DNA of 64,000 nucleotides from Cynocephalus volans (Eukaryota > Chordata > Mammalia > Dermoptera > Cynocephalidae). Below, piece by piece: positions 36,231 to 58,520 of the stretch (positions are counted from its first letter, which is position 1; each line of letters opens with the position of its first letter). Both the position numbers and the translations under genes were made by a program. The notes under the pieces are model-generated. The model did no database searches, was not told the origin of the DNA, and saw only the letters and a list, made by a program, of their open reading frames with translations. The stretch spans positions 183,696,071 through 183,760,070 of the forward strand of contig NC_084462.1 of the NCBI RefSeq assembly GCF_027409185.1, written 5' to 3'.

Positions 36231-37902
36231 CTTAGAAGCAAACCGTGGTGGCTACCTCTGGACCTCCGTGGTTACAGCCTACCCTTCCTGCCCTTTCCTG
36301 TCTGGAGAGAGGCCCCAGCCCTGGAGGGACCCTCCCCTGCCCAGGGCAAGTGCTCACCAGCTCCCACCAAGCACTCCCAAGACCGCTGCCCCTTTCCTGG
36401 AATCCCTCAGGGTATTGTTGTCTGGGGTGCTGGGTGCAGCCCCAGCCTGAGATAGGTCTGCATCTGTAAGTGGTCTCTGCTGACCGCAACCAGGGGGCTG
36501 CCCCAGCCCAGCTCCCGGGAATCCATGAGAGGCAGCTGCCAAGGGCAGACCTAAACCTGGGGCAGGACCTTGGGCTCCAAAAGCGTGCACCCCACCCCCT
36601 GCTCCTCCTTCTGGGATCCCACATGGCTGCTGCCTGAACGGGGGCTGGGACAGCTGGCAAGGTGGGGTCCAGTCCACCTTCTGCTGGGGAGAAAGACAAG
36701 GAGCTCTCAGGGGCTGGGAAGGGTCTCCACATCTGCTAGATTAGGGCTAGCATGAGGGGCTGGAAGAGGCCAGCTGTGGGGGCTTTGGATCCTGGCCCTG
36801 GGGAGTCTCACCTCACCTGGCTGTGACCTCCCAGTCGACAGGCACCTGTGATGCAGCATCCTCACAAGTCACCTGCGGGCCTCACCCCTGGGCGCCCAGG
36901 GCAACCACCCCACCAGGTCCAAGGCTCTGGAAAGCCCCTGCCTTCCCATTTGGAAACACAACCAGTCACTTGGGGTAGACGGGGTGAGAGCTGCACACAT
37001 GGGGAGCCACGGGCTCTCCTTTCCCGGGGCAGGTGGGTAGCAGCAGCGGGCAGCAAACAGTAGCACTGGGACTGGGAAAACTGCAATTGCTGGTGGAGCC
37101 CCGGGGGTGGGGTGGGCGTGCACGTGAACATCATGGACAGGGACACGAAGGAATGTGCCAGCCAGGGAAGCCCAGGAGCCTTGCGGGAGAGGGGAGCTCT
37201 GCGCTCTCCTGAGAGGTGGGGTCCACAGCCAAACAGCCCCCAGGCTGCTCATTGCTGAGTGCAGGGGAGCCCTGCCCAGGGTCCCAGGTTCACATCCCAG
37301 AGGGACCACTGAAGGGACAGCCATCCATGTGGCCATCACCTGATGCCAGGCCAACACTGCTGTCCCTGCATTTTCGATGCTGAGACCAGACTGGCCACCT
37401 GGGCCGCCGCCACCCCAGGAGGACTCAGCCAGGCAAGAGCTGCCTCAGGGCCAGGGGCTGGGAACACACCATGAGTTTCTCTCTCCAAGGTTTCACGCAG
37501 CGTCCCTGTCCCACATACCGTCAGGAGTGAGGGTCAAGAGTGATGTCTGGCCATCTCCTAGGCAAGCCAGCATGGGGACAGCATCAGCCACAGCAGGACA
37601 ATGGACAGAGGGTCCAAGAGAGCACCTGGACACCCCCCTCCCAGGCCCCCCGGCCTGGTCACGCTGGGACAGGCGGGTCACACTGATCATAGCCATCCCG
37701 GGGCCCCACCCACCCCTGTCACTGTTGGGCTCACGGGTGGGAGTCGGGGTGCTCGCCTCACTCCACGCAGTGCTGAAGGGACGCATGCAGGGCTGCACGG
37801 GGCCAGGCAGGGGTCCAGCCAGGGCCCCCCAGCTGGTCCCCCAGGACAGGCTGTGCCCGTGTGGCAGGGGTCTGGGGCTGGGTCCCCCTGCCCGCACTCT
37901 GC
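36231..37902. other. TMEM179: TMEM179 downstream region, probable 3' UTR side
   Basis: GC-rich. No TTTATT (minus-strand AATAAA) noticed in this span, so if TMEM179 uses a canonical signal its 3' UTR extends beyond 36.2 kb. No other gene recognised. Confidence 0.35.
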
Positions 37903-47640
<9,738 letters not shown>

Positions 47641-47784
47641 GGAAGTGAGGTTGCCTTCCAAGCTGGAGTGGGTCATTTGCGGGGGTCCTGCGGGGCAGGG
47701 CATGGGGGAAGGGGGACAGAGAGGGGAAGAGCTGCGTGTGCTCCCCGGCACCGTGCCCTCGGCGGGGACATCTGTTATGTCGCC

Positions 47785-47965
47785 TGACACGAGTAGGGCC
47801 CTCGAGTTGATATTTGTAAGCTAATTAATGGAGGCCCTGGGCACCTCGTTACGACGTCTTTGCTGAGATGGAATCCACGGGTGCATTAATTAATAGAATT
47901 AATGCCTTTTCTGGTTTCCTTTAAGACTGAGTCGCGCTTAGTCCTATTCCCAGAGTGAACGAGCC
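47785..47965. promoter_or_regulatory. Candidate element upstream of TMEM179
   Basis: 530-700 bp upstream of the TMEM179 ATG. It contains GTAAGCTAATTAATGG and a perfect 8-bp inverted repeat, GCATTAAT (47883-47890) and ATTAATGC (47898-47905), with further TAATTAAT cores. A dense homeodomain-like array. Function inferred. Confidence 0.45.
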
Positions 47966-48009
47966 CTAGTATTGTTCTTCTGGTTTAAATTTATGTCACC
48001 ATTTTTGTT

Positions 48010-48800
48010 ACAAGCACAAAAAACTCTTTTTGTTTTATATCCAAAGTAATATATGCCCATTTTTAAAATCGAGCAATACAGATATGTATAAAATGAAAAT
48101 ATAAAGTCTCCTTATCACCCCCCCATCCCACTACCAGGGTGATCACACACCAGATTAACAGTCTGGCATCTATTTCCCTAGACATTTTGCTAAGCACATA
48201 AACACACACGCAATTTACAAAACTGCTTCATACTATACATAGTGTTCTGCCGGTTGATTTCTTTTATTCAACAACATGTCATGGACATTATTCCCTGCCT
48301 ACACATACCGATGTATTTTGTTCTTTTTAATACAGTATAACACTTCACAATAACGATGAATTCACAGTCTGCATAACTATTCCTCTTAGGATGGTTGCTT
48401 AATGTCTCCAGTACTTATTACAAACACTGTTGTGTGAACATCCTTGTACGTGTATGTTTGTGTGCTCAATAGGAGAGTTATGAAGGTAGTTATAAGAGAA
48501 ATTCTTAGAAGAGGAATGACTGGGCCATCGGGTATGCACATTTGAAATGTTAACAGAAATTGCCAAACTGGTTTCTAAAAATGCACCAATTTACCCTCAC
48601 ATCTGGCTTGCAGACTCCCTCTCCAAAACTGAGAAATATCAGTGGTTTTAAAATCCTATCAGTCTTACATGGGAAAAATCTCACTGATGTATGAACTGGG
48701 GATTCGCTTTGCCATCATGAGGTTGAGCATATCTGCTTATGCTTGTTACCATTTGCAATTTATTCATATCCATTTTGCAATCGCTTTAAAGCCATGCATT
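48010..48800 (-). mobile_element. L1M 3' UTR fragment
   Basis: Reverse-strand L1M/L1ME pattern: GTTGATTTCTTTTATTCAAC, CATGGACATTATTCCCTGCC, GTGTGAACATCCTTGTACGT, CTTAGAAGAGGAATGACTGG, ATTGCCAAACTGGTTTCTAA, GAGGTTGAGCATATCTGC and CATATCCATTTTGCAAT, all in order. Confidence 0.75.
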
Positions 48801-48959
48801 GAAGACCAGCCACGAGGTCCGTGACAGCAACGCTTCTCTTAAAGAATTCACTCAGGGTTCAACAAAGAGAGCTCACTCAGGACATTCAACTGCCCCCCGC
48901 CCCCCGCAATTTAGGCAAGAGTGGAAACCCCATCCATTCACATCCGGTGATTGGACTGA

Positions 48960-49295
48960 TTCGAACAAGTCCCAAATCTGTGGGGTGGCCGGAAGGCGGG
49001 AGACCCCGGAGAGGGCCCACGCTGCTGCTGGAGTCTGGGGGCATCTGCTGCAGAGCTCTCTCGTGCCTGGGGGAGTCAGTCTTTGAGGCCTTCAGCTGGG
49101 TGGGGCCCACCCACATCAAAGAGGGCGATCTGCTCTACTCCCAGCTCACTGGTTTAGTGGTTAACCTCAGCCAAAATACCCCCACAGAAACATCCAGAGT
49201 AGTATTTGACCACATATCTGGGGACCCTGGCCCAGCCAAGTTAATGAACAGAATTAACCATCCTTTTATTGAAATACCTAATCTATAGAAAATAT
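48960..49295 (+). mobile_element. L1M (L1MA/MB-like) 3' end
   Basis: GTCTTTGAGGCCTTCAGCTG, GGGCCCACCCACATCAAAGA, TCTGCTCTACTCCCAGCTCA, CCCCCACAGAAACATCCAGA, ATATCTGGGGACCCTGGCCC and GAATTAACCATCC match the L1M terminus in order. Confidence 0.8.
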
Positions 49296-49312
49296 GGAAA
49301 ATTCAAAAAACA

Positions 49313-49392
49313 ATTTTTTTTGGTAGCTGGCCAGTACAGAGATCCGAATTGTGACACCACGCTCTGAGCAACTGAGCTAACTGGACAACCCT
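49313..49392 (-). mobile_element. tRNA-Ile-like SINE (monomer)
   Basis: On the minus strand: an A box TTAGCTCAGTTG, a GAGCGTGGTGTCACA stretch, a degenerate B box AATTCGGATCT, the end TGGCCAGCTACC and an A-run tail. It is a degraded tRNA-Ile-derived SINE resembling the colugo CYN family. Inserted just after an L1 3' end. Confidence 0.65.
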
Positions 49393-49940
49393 CGAGTTTT
49401 ATTTTTAAAAGCCCACATAAGCCCGTGCCCCTCTTCCCGTGCTAAGCGGGCCTGGCTTGGAGCAGAAGGGCCTCCCTAGCTGGCTTGCACGTTGCTTTTG
49501 GAAACCATTGAGCAGAGTCTCACTCTCCTGACCCTGCAATGAGAAAGTAAACGAGTCCCCCGTTGGCTGTCCCGGGAGGACAGTCCAGGTGGAGAAGAGG
49601 TTATAGGGACACAGCTGGGAGAGGCTGTGGGGGTAGGAAGCTAGAGGTAGAGGCAACCTCTGAAGCTAGAACCCCAGCATATTTGGTTGGAGCAAATATT
49701 TCTGTCCAGAGGGACATTGGGAACCTATAAGATAAGGCCATACATCCAGGCCAGCAGCAGAGCCAGCCCGACGCCCGGGATCCTGAGAGATGCGGGCGGG
49801 ACCCACAAGCAGATCCTGGAAGACACTTGTTAACCACGTGTGTTTCTTTGGGTGTGTGACTTGTCTGCTCATGTCCTTCAGCAAATTTCTGCTTAGATTT
49901 TTCTAATTCATTTTTAAGAGTTCTTTTTGCAATGAAGATG
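49393..49940. other. Unassigned intergenic
   Basis: No gene or repeat family recognised. Confidence 0.4.
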
Positions 49941-49947
49941 TTCATCT

Positions 49948-49978
49948 TTGTGTGTGTGTGTGTGTGTGTTTTTTTTTT
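49948..49978. repeat. TG repeat plus T run
   Basis: About ten TG dinucleotides followed by a run of nine or ten T. Confidence 0.9.
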
Positions 49979-49981
49979 TAA

Positions 49982-50160
49982 GTAGAGAATGGAATAACGG
50001 TTACCAGAGGCTGGGAGAAGTGGGGGTGGAAATAAGGGGTGGACTAGTGGGGACAAAACCACGCTGTCTCCCTAAGTGAATCGTTGTGCAGGACATGCAT
50101 GTACTGAAACAACACACTGTACCCCGCAGAAATAAATATAAATGAAATTGAATTTTTTAA
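49982..50160 (+). mobile_element. L1 3' UTR fragment
   Basis: AGAATGGAATAACGGTTACC, AGAGGCTGGGAGAAGTGGGG and ACACTGTACCCCGCAGAAAT, then an A/T-rich tail. It matches the L1M 3' UTR. Confidence 0.65.
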
Positions 50161-50164
50161 AAAT

Positions 50165-50560
50165 CAACATTACATTAATACCAAAACTTTATTATTATTG
50201 TGTGGGAAAGAAAGTAATAGAAAATTTCCTTTATGAATATTGATATAAAATTTTAAAAATAAAATATTGGCAAATTAAATACAACCCAAAGTATTAAGGA
50301 AATGAGAAAACATAAATAAGAATTTATTCTACAAATGCAAGAATAGCCTGACTTAAGGAAATCCATCAGCAACATAGTACATCAACAAATAAAGGAAAAA
50401 AACCTATATTTCTGTGTCAAGGGATATCCGAAAGTATTTCATACCCTTGTATATCTATTACTGATTTTTTTTTTTAAAGACTTATAGTAAAATAAGAAGG
50501 AAACAACCTTAATATGATACAGACTACCTTAGGACAACATCAGGAGTGCACACCTGTTCA
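50165..50560 (+). mobile_element. Decayed L1 ORF2 fragment
   Basis: The nucleotide pattern of the reverse-transcriptase region (CTTTATGAATATTGATATAA, AAATATTGGCAAATTAAAT, GAATTTATTCTACAAATGCA, GAAATCCATCAGCAACATAG) remains, but stops and indels leave no open frame. Confidence 0.65.
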
Positions 50561-51467
50561 AGGGGACAAGACAGGAAGGCTCAGTCACAAGGATTATTGA
50601 CCACTCATTTGGCAATTGTGCCTGATGAATTAAGACAATAAAATAAACTCTGTATCTATGGAAACGAAGAGGCAAAATTATTTTTACAGGAGGATAATAT
50701 GATTACAAAACTAGGAAAGTCAAGATACTCTACAAAAAATGTTAGAATTTACAAGAGGACTTTGTAAGGCGACCGGATACGAGACAAACGTAGAACTCAC
50801 CAGCCTTCTCTGGACGCACGTCTGAGGTCGGTCCTGGGAGGCGGTCGCTGAACGCAGGTGGTCGCACAGCCGCGCAGGGCGACACAAAACAGCAGCACCA
50901 GGTAGCGGGAGCCCAGCTGTGACGTGGCTGGGACCCGACCCAGGTCCAGAGACCGGGCAAGGCCTCCTGACATCCTGTGGGGGGCTGCGTCGGTGCCAGA
51001 GGTGAACTCTGGTGCCGGAGGGCGCGGAGTGACCAGCACCTCTGTCTCTCTCCTGCCTTGCCCTGGCAGTCGGGACATCCCAGTCCCCTCTCTGACTTTG
51101 CTGCTCACTGCAGTACCTGAGCCCACCTTGCTGCTGACGAACAGGTGCTGCCACTTGATCTTTCTTCTTTGGGGACCCTATCAGCCCCACTGTCCTCGGG
51201 GAGCCCCGTCCCGGGACTGCAGCTCCTCCTGTCACCCAGTCCCACTGGTGGCCTCTGTCCACCAGCCTCACTGGTCTGGCAAATGGAGTAGCCTCGCAGT
51301 GCACCCCTCAGAGCCCGGTCTGTGGCAGGCACTCGGCCTCCTGTGGTATGTCCCCTGGAGTGCGACCCTGTCCCCAGCCTTGCCTCCCTCCGCCTCCTTC
51401 TGTCCCGGTCACTCTGCTCTTTCTACTTCGTGAGCACTGGCCACAGACCGTCCATGCTTCTTAGAGC
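50561..51467. other. Unassigned intergenic
   Basis: AT-rich to 50.75 kb, then GC-rich. A 194-codon minus-strand open frame (50720-51304) shows no domains. No gene called. Confidence 0.4.
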
Positions 51468-51690
51468 CCGTTGTACGAGTTTCTTCTATCTGCTGCAACC
51501 AACTATCACAAACTTAGTGGCTTCAACAGCACAGATTTATTCTCTGACGGTTCTGGGGGTCAAAAGTCTGGAATGAAGGTGTCAGCAGGGCTGCGCTCCT
51601 TCCCGAGGCTGCTTCCTCGCCCTTCCCAGCTCCCAGGGCCTCTGCGTTCCTTGGCTCCAGCCCGAGCGGGGACATGTGGGGGGGATCTTG
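51468..51690 (-). mobile_element. MaLR-type LTR fragment
   Basis: Reverse-strand LTR start: CTATCACAAACTTAGTGGCT, CAACAGCACAGATTTATTCT, CTGACGGTTCTGGGGGTCAA, AAGTCTGGAATGAAGGTGTC, CAGCAGGGCTGCGCTCCTTC. These follow the MLT1-type consensus. The 5' part of the LTR is missing. Confidence 0.65.
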
Positions 51691-53035
51691 CAGCCCGCAG
51701 CTGGGGAAAGAAAAGGGCACAACAGGGTGGGCAGATGGGCTGCTGGCCGAGCTGCAGGCTTAATGGCGGCCTCGGCTGACCCCGTGGACCGAGGCCTGGG
51801 GCCCTCATAAGCGTGTGTGACCACGCACAGGAAGTGGCCAGTCTGGTGTGGGGTGTGGCCCGTGGCTGGCAGCCAGTAGGCTCACCGCAGCTGGGGAATA
51901 AGAACTTTGCTTCTGAAAAGCTGTCCTCTGTGGGTCCCTCACGCCGGCGGGGCAGACTTGCCATGGCTGGGCCTCCCGCCCCCTCCGAGCTCCGTTGCTC
52001 TCAGAATTAAGTCCTGGCCTGATCCCCAGCCATAGGGGGTGAGGGTCTCGGGCAGGCTGCCCAGCAGGCCTCTGGCATCATGCCCGGCCTTAGCCTGGAG
52101 GTGAGGCGTGCTCGGCTCTTGTCATTTTCCGTGGCAGCCGTGGCTCCCAGCAGCAGCTGTCTGAGCACCCCACAGTTCTGCGACTCCTCCATGGCCTCCA
52201 GCTCTCCAGCTCCTGAGATGAGGCACTGACTGGTGCACTTCCTCCCTCGGCACAGCACCTGGGGCACCTCGGGGTGGGGTCCCTGACGCAGCAGGAGCTG
52301 TCACATCTGCACCAGCCGTCGGTGGTTGGCCCAGCCTCCAATCCCATGTCAGAGTCTGCTTCCTAGGAGCACCCCAGGATTGGCTGTTCTGGGAAACCCG
52401 ACACTGGGTTTGGAGGCTTGTGGGCAGCAGGATTGGGGGAACCTTTTTGGGAACGACACCTGTGAATCATGAAGCGTAGCAGAGCTGGGCTGATGGAGAA
52501 CTGCTGAGTGCCACAGACGCAACAGAGACTGGCTGGTCCCACAGGGTGGCCCCTCAGAACTGTCCCACCCTGGGGCAGGGGCTGGATCTTTGTACCCTCA
52601 AATTGACCGGTCATTGGATGTGGGCTGCCTCCCCCTGGGAGGGGTCGAAACCTTGGACAGGGCTGCTCTCTTGTTCAGTTGCCAGGAATCCACCTGGGAC
52701 AAAGTGTGAGCCACCAGCAGACAACTGTCCAGGCAGGAGGGGGACTTGGCATCTTGGTCCTGCTGGGCCCTGTGAGGCTTGTCACAGCACATAACGAAGG
52801 GAAGTCAGCTTCACTGAAGGCACATATGAGACCAAATCCAAAGAGAGACACCGTGCTCCTGGATAAACCACTGCCGAAATGCCAGCCTTTCCTGGAGAAA
52901 CCTGCACGTGCTGTCATCCCAACCAAACTGCTGCTTCTAATAACAGACATCATTGTTATAAAGTTCTGTTATACAGAGTAAATACACAATGATTCCTGGA
53001 ACTATTGGCAAAATGTTAAGCTTTACTGTGAAACC
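51691..53035. other. Unassigned intergenic
   Basis: GC-rich then mixed. No recognisable gene. It may contain further repeat scraps that I cannot name. Confidence 0.4.
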
Positions 53036-53039
53036 ATGC

Positions 53040-53500
53040 TAACCTAGTGGGAAGAGATTTATTGTAAGGAATTGGTTCAGTCATTAGGGAGGCTAAGTCC
53101 CCAAGTCTGCAGTCAGCGAGCTAGAGACACCCAGGAGGGCCGATGGTGTCCTCCCAGTCTGAGTCCAAAGGCCAGTTTGAGCCTGAATCTGAAGGCAGGA
53201 GCACGGTGCCCTGGCATGAAGGCAGTCAGGGGGACGGGGCGGGTCTCCCCACACTCAGCCGCTTTGTTCCGGTCAGGCCTCCTCTGAGCATCCGTCCGGC
53301 CTGCCCACGCCGGGGGGAGCAGTCTGCTTAGTCCACGGACTCAAACGTTGACCCCCTCCAGAAACAGCCTCACAGGCACACCCGGAATAATGTTCGACTG
53401 AATATCTGGGCACCCCGTGGCCCAGTCACGTTGATGCAGAAAATTAACCATCGCACTCACACCTGATACAAACATAAACTCAGTACGTTTTAAAGGCCAA
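53040..53500 (+). mobile_element. L1M 3' end
   Basis: TTATTGTAAGGAATTGGTTC, GGAGGCTAAGTCCCCAAGTC, CCTCACAGGCACACCCGGAA, TGGGCACCCCGTGGCCCAGT and GAAAATTAACCATCGCA are the L1M terminal pattern. A separate copy from the one at 48960. Confidence 0.8.
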
Positions 53501-53509
53501 GATGCAACA

Positions 53510-54190
53510 AAAAAAAAAAAGAAAAAGTAATAGAAGAAAACTTAAGACTATATTGCATAATTTTACCTGAGGGTGACCCTTCATGTAAGGAGGAAAAGAC
53601 AGATTAAACCATATAAAACTTATAAATCCTCTATGGCAAAAGAGAATACATTCTTATCAAAGTCAAGAGAGAAAACATTTGCAACCCATGTAAACTGGCA
53701 TGGCTCAATTCCCCAAATGTACAAATAGCTCTTGCAAATCGATAAGATAAAGGACACACAGACCCGTCACAAAGGTGGGGATGTAAGCATGAACATGAAA
53801 AGATATCTGCTCTCTAGATGCAAACAAAAACAAAAGTTAAATACCACAGCATTAACAGGTTGCTAGTGTCGCTCCTGGCGTGCCAAAGCTGGCAGACTCT
53901 GCATCGCTGGCGAGGTGGAACTGCTGTCACCTCCTGGGAAGTCAACTGGCAGAGCCTGAAAGGAGCTAAGATCGCTGCACATCCTTCGAACCAGCTCTGC
54001 CACTGCTGAGACTATGGCTCAACAGAAAAGCTTCATTCTGTAAGGACATATGTACATGAATGTTGATTACAACTGTTTGTACTGGCCAAAAATGGAAACA
54101 ACCAGAATGTTTATAAACCAGGGAGAGGCTGAATAAATTCTGCTACCTCCTTATGATGGACTACGAAACAGAAGGAGCCTGGTCTGTGGC
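53510..54190 (+). mobile_element. L1M 3' UTR fragment
   Basis: An A-rich tract, then ACATTTGCAACCCATGTAAA, GCTCTTGCAAATCGATAAGA, GAACATGAAAAGATATCTGC, TTGCTAGTGTCGCTCCTGGC, GTACTGGCCAAAAATGGAAA and CAACCAGAATGTTTATAAAC, in L1M order. Confidence 0.7.
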
Positions 54191-56490
54191 TATTGGCTTG
54201 AAGGATTATCTGTCCCAAGCTAAATTTTTAAAAGCAAATTGCAAAGTAAAGGGTATGGTGATTGTTTTGTAAATGAAAGAAGTAAGGCTGTTTGTTGGAG
54301 CACCTGTGTGAGGGCAGAGAGAGGCGGAGAAGGTGCAGCCTGCCCGCGGCAGCAGGGCCTGGGGAGCACGGCTGGGGCCGCCTCTGCGTCCGACTTTGGC
54401 CCACAGCTGGGCAGTGCTGCTGGGACTTAAAAGGAAACCTGAAGTTAAAGAAGGCAGTCACCCTGAGTCCACACCGCAGCCTGCTTCCAGGGCTGGCTAC
54501 CACGCACGGTTGCTCCTCTGCCAAGGCTGGGTAGGGAGGAGAGGCTCTGGAAGGGGTTTCCTGTGGTCCTGAGAGGGGCTGGGCTTAGACGTGGGAAGGT
54601 CACCTTGGAGCAAGGTCACACCTGAATGTCCCAGCCCGGAAGTGGGAAGAGAGAGCACCCCCACCCCCAGGTATGTCCTTACCCCTAAGTGAGGACCCCC
54701 TCCCAGGGAGTGGCTCCGTGGTGCCCCCAGCCTGTGCCCAGCCCCCCACCTTCCACCTCCTGGGAGGGCCAAGTGAGGGGCCTGAGCCCAGCCTTCCCAT
54801 GTGCTCTGGGGCTGGGGGGACAGGCTCCAGAGCTGCAGCCCCCTACAGAGCGGGTGACTAGTAGTTCTTTGGGGAAGGGCATTGAGCAAAGTGGATGGGG
54901 GGAGGGGGAAGAGGGGTCCAGAGGAAAGAGGTGAACACTGAAGACTCAGTTGGAAAAGCCACCTGCAGAGGCCTAGCAGCAACCCCAGGGATGCCTAGAG
55001 GGGCCGAAATAGAGGTGGCTGCTGAAAGTGGCCCTGAGGCACCCCCTCAAGTTGGCCCTTGTGCCCCTCCCTCCACAGCTCGTGCACCCCACACCCCAGT
55101 GAGGCCTCTGCTCTCAAGGGAACCCACCAAGAGGGTAAGGGCAGAAGGGGAGGCCTGAGGACCCAAGTCCAACATTTGGCTGAATCCAGGAGCTCTGGGA
55201 TGTTGGGGACAAGGTGATTGGGGACAAGGTTGGGGTGGCGGGGGGAGTCTGCTGAGCTTCAGAGGATGGAACGGCTCCCCCCCGCTCAAGGCTGACAGAC
55301 CCCCTTCCCCCGCCTCTGCTCCAGGGTCGCCTCTGTGAGGCTTCCCTGGCCTCCCCATGTGCACCATGCACTGACCTCCCCCGTGCCGCCCATGCCCATC
55401 TCCCCCACTGGAACGCCAGCCCCACGGCAGAGTCTGCATGTCCCATCCATGGCTGTGCCCCTGCTTCGGTGGGCCTTGCTCAGGGAAGGTGCCCTCCACC
55501 TCTTCTCTGCCCTCCCTGCCAACTCCCCACAATGGCTCTGAACCATGATTGGGTCCCGTGGGCCCTGCTCAACCCCGCCACAGAGGACGGAGGAATGAAG
55601 CCCATGCGTGGCTGACTTGCTAGGAACCTTCATCTGCAGAGCCAGAGCCATGACTGTGCCCTGCCAGTTCCCGGGGCTGTTCTGAAGGTGAAACGAGATG
55701 GAGGGTCACACCCTGCTTCTCCGCATCCCTCCCCCGCCCTCCTTCCCTCTATGGACCTGACACCTGCTCTACCACAGTCCTGGAACCAAGATGGGGCAGA
55801 GCGATGTCCTCCAGGAGCCCCACAGCTGGGGGATGGGAGGAGACACGCAGCTGAATACAGGTTGCAGGTAGTGTCGGTGCCAGAGCCTGTGCTAGGAAGG
55901 AGGAAGTGGCTGTTGACGGGGGCTGGAAGGGGTCCAGGATAGCTGGATGGGGCTGGGTAGCCGGGAAGAGCGAGGCGATGCAAGTAGTCACGTGGTGAAC
56001 TGTCAAGGTGCACCTGGGAGCTGTTTAAAGTAGGAGGGTTCTGCATAGGAGGCTCATCAGGCACCGCCTCCCAGCACGAGGGCGCAGTGGGCAGCGGGGC
56101 AGGGCAGCCTGGCAGTGGACTCACGACAGCGCCTATGGATGGCACCTGTGGATCTGCAGCCAAAGGGGAGGAGGCACCCGTGGCCGGAGGGAGAAGCAAG
56201 GCTGCGAAAGGTCAGTGCCAAGAAGAAGGCCGCTGCAGAGATTCAGAAAACAGACCCAGAGGATCAGCGTCTCTGTGTTTCATGCCATTTTCTTGGGTCT
56301 TATTGAGGGAGGACATGAGAAAGGTCACACAAAAAAGAAGACTGCTCTCCTTCTGAAAGATTGCTGAGGGTGCCCTGTTCACCCTTCACCTTGCTCACTG
56401 TGCTCTACCTGAGTCCTACACAATACAGTCCTCTTGGCACATAGAGAAATGAGGGTGTCACTCAGAAGAACTGCCCAGTGACGGGTGGCC
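54191..56490. other. Unassigned intergenic
   Basis: A GC-rich island within the AT-rich right flank. Open frames of up to 189 codons on both strands look compositional. No gene recognised. Confidence 0.45.
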
Positions 56491-56494
56491 ACTG

Positions 56495-56830
56495 AGAGGG
56501 TTGATGAATGGAGGGGGCAGGAGGGATGGGTGGAGGGTGGTTGGGTGCATGGAGAATAAGTGGGTGAATAAATGAATTGATACATCAGTAGGGAAGGGTG
56601 ATTTGACGATGAGAAGCTGGGTGGGTGGATGGTTTAATGGATGGTTGGATGGATGTATGGTTGGGTGGATGGGTAGGTGGATGGATGGGTGGGTATGTGG
56701 TGGGTGGACGGAGTGGATGGATGGGAGGGTGGCAGGGAAGATGGAGGTTGAATAAATGTGTTGGTAGGGCAGAAGGAGTGGATGGGCTGATAATGTGTGA
56801 GTAGGTGGGTTAGTGGATTGCTGGATGGAA
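56495..56830. repeat. Degenerate TGGA/ATGG tandem repeat
   Basis: Imperfect tetranucleotide array (GGATGGATGGGTGGGTATGT and similar), densest at 56620-56740. The Pro/Ser/Thr-rich minus-strand open frame through it is an artefact. Confidence 0.9.
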
Positions 56831-57405
56831 AGACTGGGGGTGAAGAATGGTTAACAAATCCTCGCAACTGCACTTTGGGAAAGACAAGCAGGCTGACTCT
56901 GGTGAGGTGTCATAGGACGCTTACATGGACTTGTTGAGTTTACCAGTTTGGAGTGTGGTCTTCAGCACCTCAGGCTCAGAAACACACATTTATGGGTCCA
57001 CTAAGAGTCGACCCAGGAACCACACTCTAACCGGATTCAGATGACCGATACGGGAAACCAGAATGTCAGTATACTGGTTTACCCTGAGAAGTGACCGTTG
57101 GGAGGACTAGAACAGCAGGCAGCCATACACAAAAGGCATTTACGCTGTCAGCAATGCTACCTGGGAAGGCATCGTCAGAAGGCATTTTAGAGAGCATGGA
57201 ATTAAGCAAGAAGTGAAATCACTTGCACGATAGCTCAGGCTAAGAAGAGCTGGTATCTGCACCCCCCAACAGCATCCACCCGATCGGACAACTGGAAGAA
57301 CTTGAGGCCCAAAAGGGGGGTTCCCTCCTGGACGGGGCTGGCAAGGGCATGACCTATACCAGCCTCTGGGTCTCCCTCATCTGTGACTCCATGGCTGCCC
57401 TATGA
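56831..57405. other. Unassigned intergenic
   Basis: No gene or repeat recognised. Confidence 0.4.
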
Positions 57406-57409
57406 TTAA

Positions 57410-58520
57410 CACCTTATTTCTTTGAGGCTATTTTCTTCCTTTTCTGACTTCTTCAGTTAAAATCTTAATCTCTTAATATTCAATTTTAATAAATCAATTT
57501 AAGCCTATACATTTTCCTCTTGGTAAAACTTTGGCCACATCCCGTGGGTTTTGATATGAAATGTTCCCATAATCATCCAGTTACAGACAGTTTATAGTTT
57601 CCATTTTCATTTCCTCTTTAACACCTGCTAAAATAATTAACAGCATATTTTGAATTACATGCGTTTTGAATGGCTTTCTTTTTACTGTTGATTTCTAATT
57701 GTATCACATTATAATTACTGAGCTTAGTCAGTGCAGTATTAATTTTTAATTTGTTGAAATTCCCTCTGTCAACTAGCACACAGTTTTTTTAATGTCTGGC
57801 CATGTTAAAAAAAAAATGTATTCTATGTGTTGAATTTGAATTTCTACATGTCTGTTAGCTCAAGTTTTAATTGTTTTACTCAAATCTTGTATATACTTAT
57901 TTATAGCCTATTCAATTCTTTGGTTTCTGGGGAAGGTTTCCCATTTTGATTATAGATTTGTAAATTTCTCTTTGCCTTGTGTATTTTTTCATTAGTTATT
58001 TCAGTTTTTGACTTTCTCATCTATTCCTTATGACTTGTTTCATTTGTCAGTATGAAATATTCCCCTTTGTCCCTTGTAAATATTTTACTTTGAATCTTAT
58101 TTTGTATAATATAAATGTTACTAGGCCTGCTCGATTTTTGGTGATATTTTTGATAGGTTTTTCTCACTCCTTTAATTTCTAACATCCTAGGTTACTTTAA
58201 GTATGTCTTTTGTAAGCAACACTTTATCTAGAATTTGTTATTTGTTTCACTCTGAGAGTCTCCATCTTTTAAAACATTTGTTTAGCCCATTGACATTTAT
58301 TGTGATTTCTGATCAAATTAAATCTTATTTTTTATTTCCTACTTTATTCATTCATTTTTCCCTTTTCTCACCTTATTTTAGAGATTTGGTTTATTTTATT
58401 CTATTTTTTTCCTCAACTGGCTTTGAAATATTTACATTCTATTTCCAACCTTCTTTTGATTACCTATAGATTTAGAAAATACACACTTAAGCTTATATTT
58501 TTCTGACAGTGCTAAGAATT
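57410..58520 (-). mobile_element. Ancient L1 ORF2 region, antisense
   Basis: Reverse-strand L1 pattern in order: CTTTGGCCACATCCCGTGGG, TTTTGATATGAAATGTTCCC, GTTGATTTCTAATTGTATCA, AAAATGTATTCTATGTGTTG, CACTCTGAGAGTCTCCATCT, GCCCATTGACATTTATTGTG and TTCTGATCAAATTAAATC. Multiply broken, non-coding. Confidence 0.7.

Noticed and set aside
49313-49392. Functional tRNA-Ile gene
   Set aside because: The B box is degenerate, the cloverleaf is incomplete and a poly(A) tail follows, so it is a SINE.
50720-51304. 194-codon minus-strand ORF
   Set aside because: No domains and Arg/Ser/Gly-rich composition in a GC-rich patch; no splice or promoter context.
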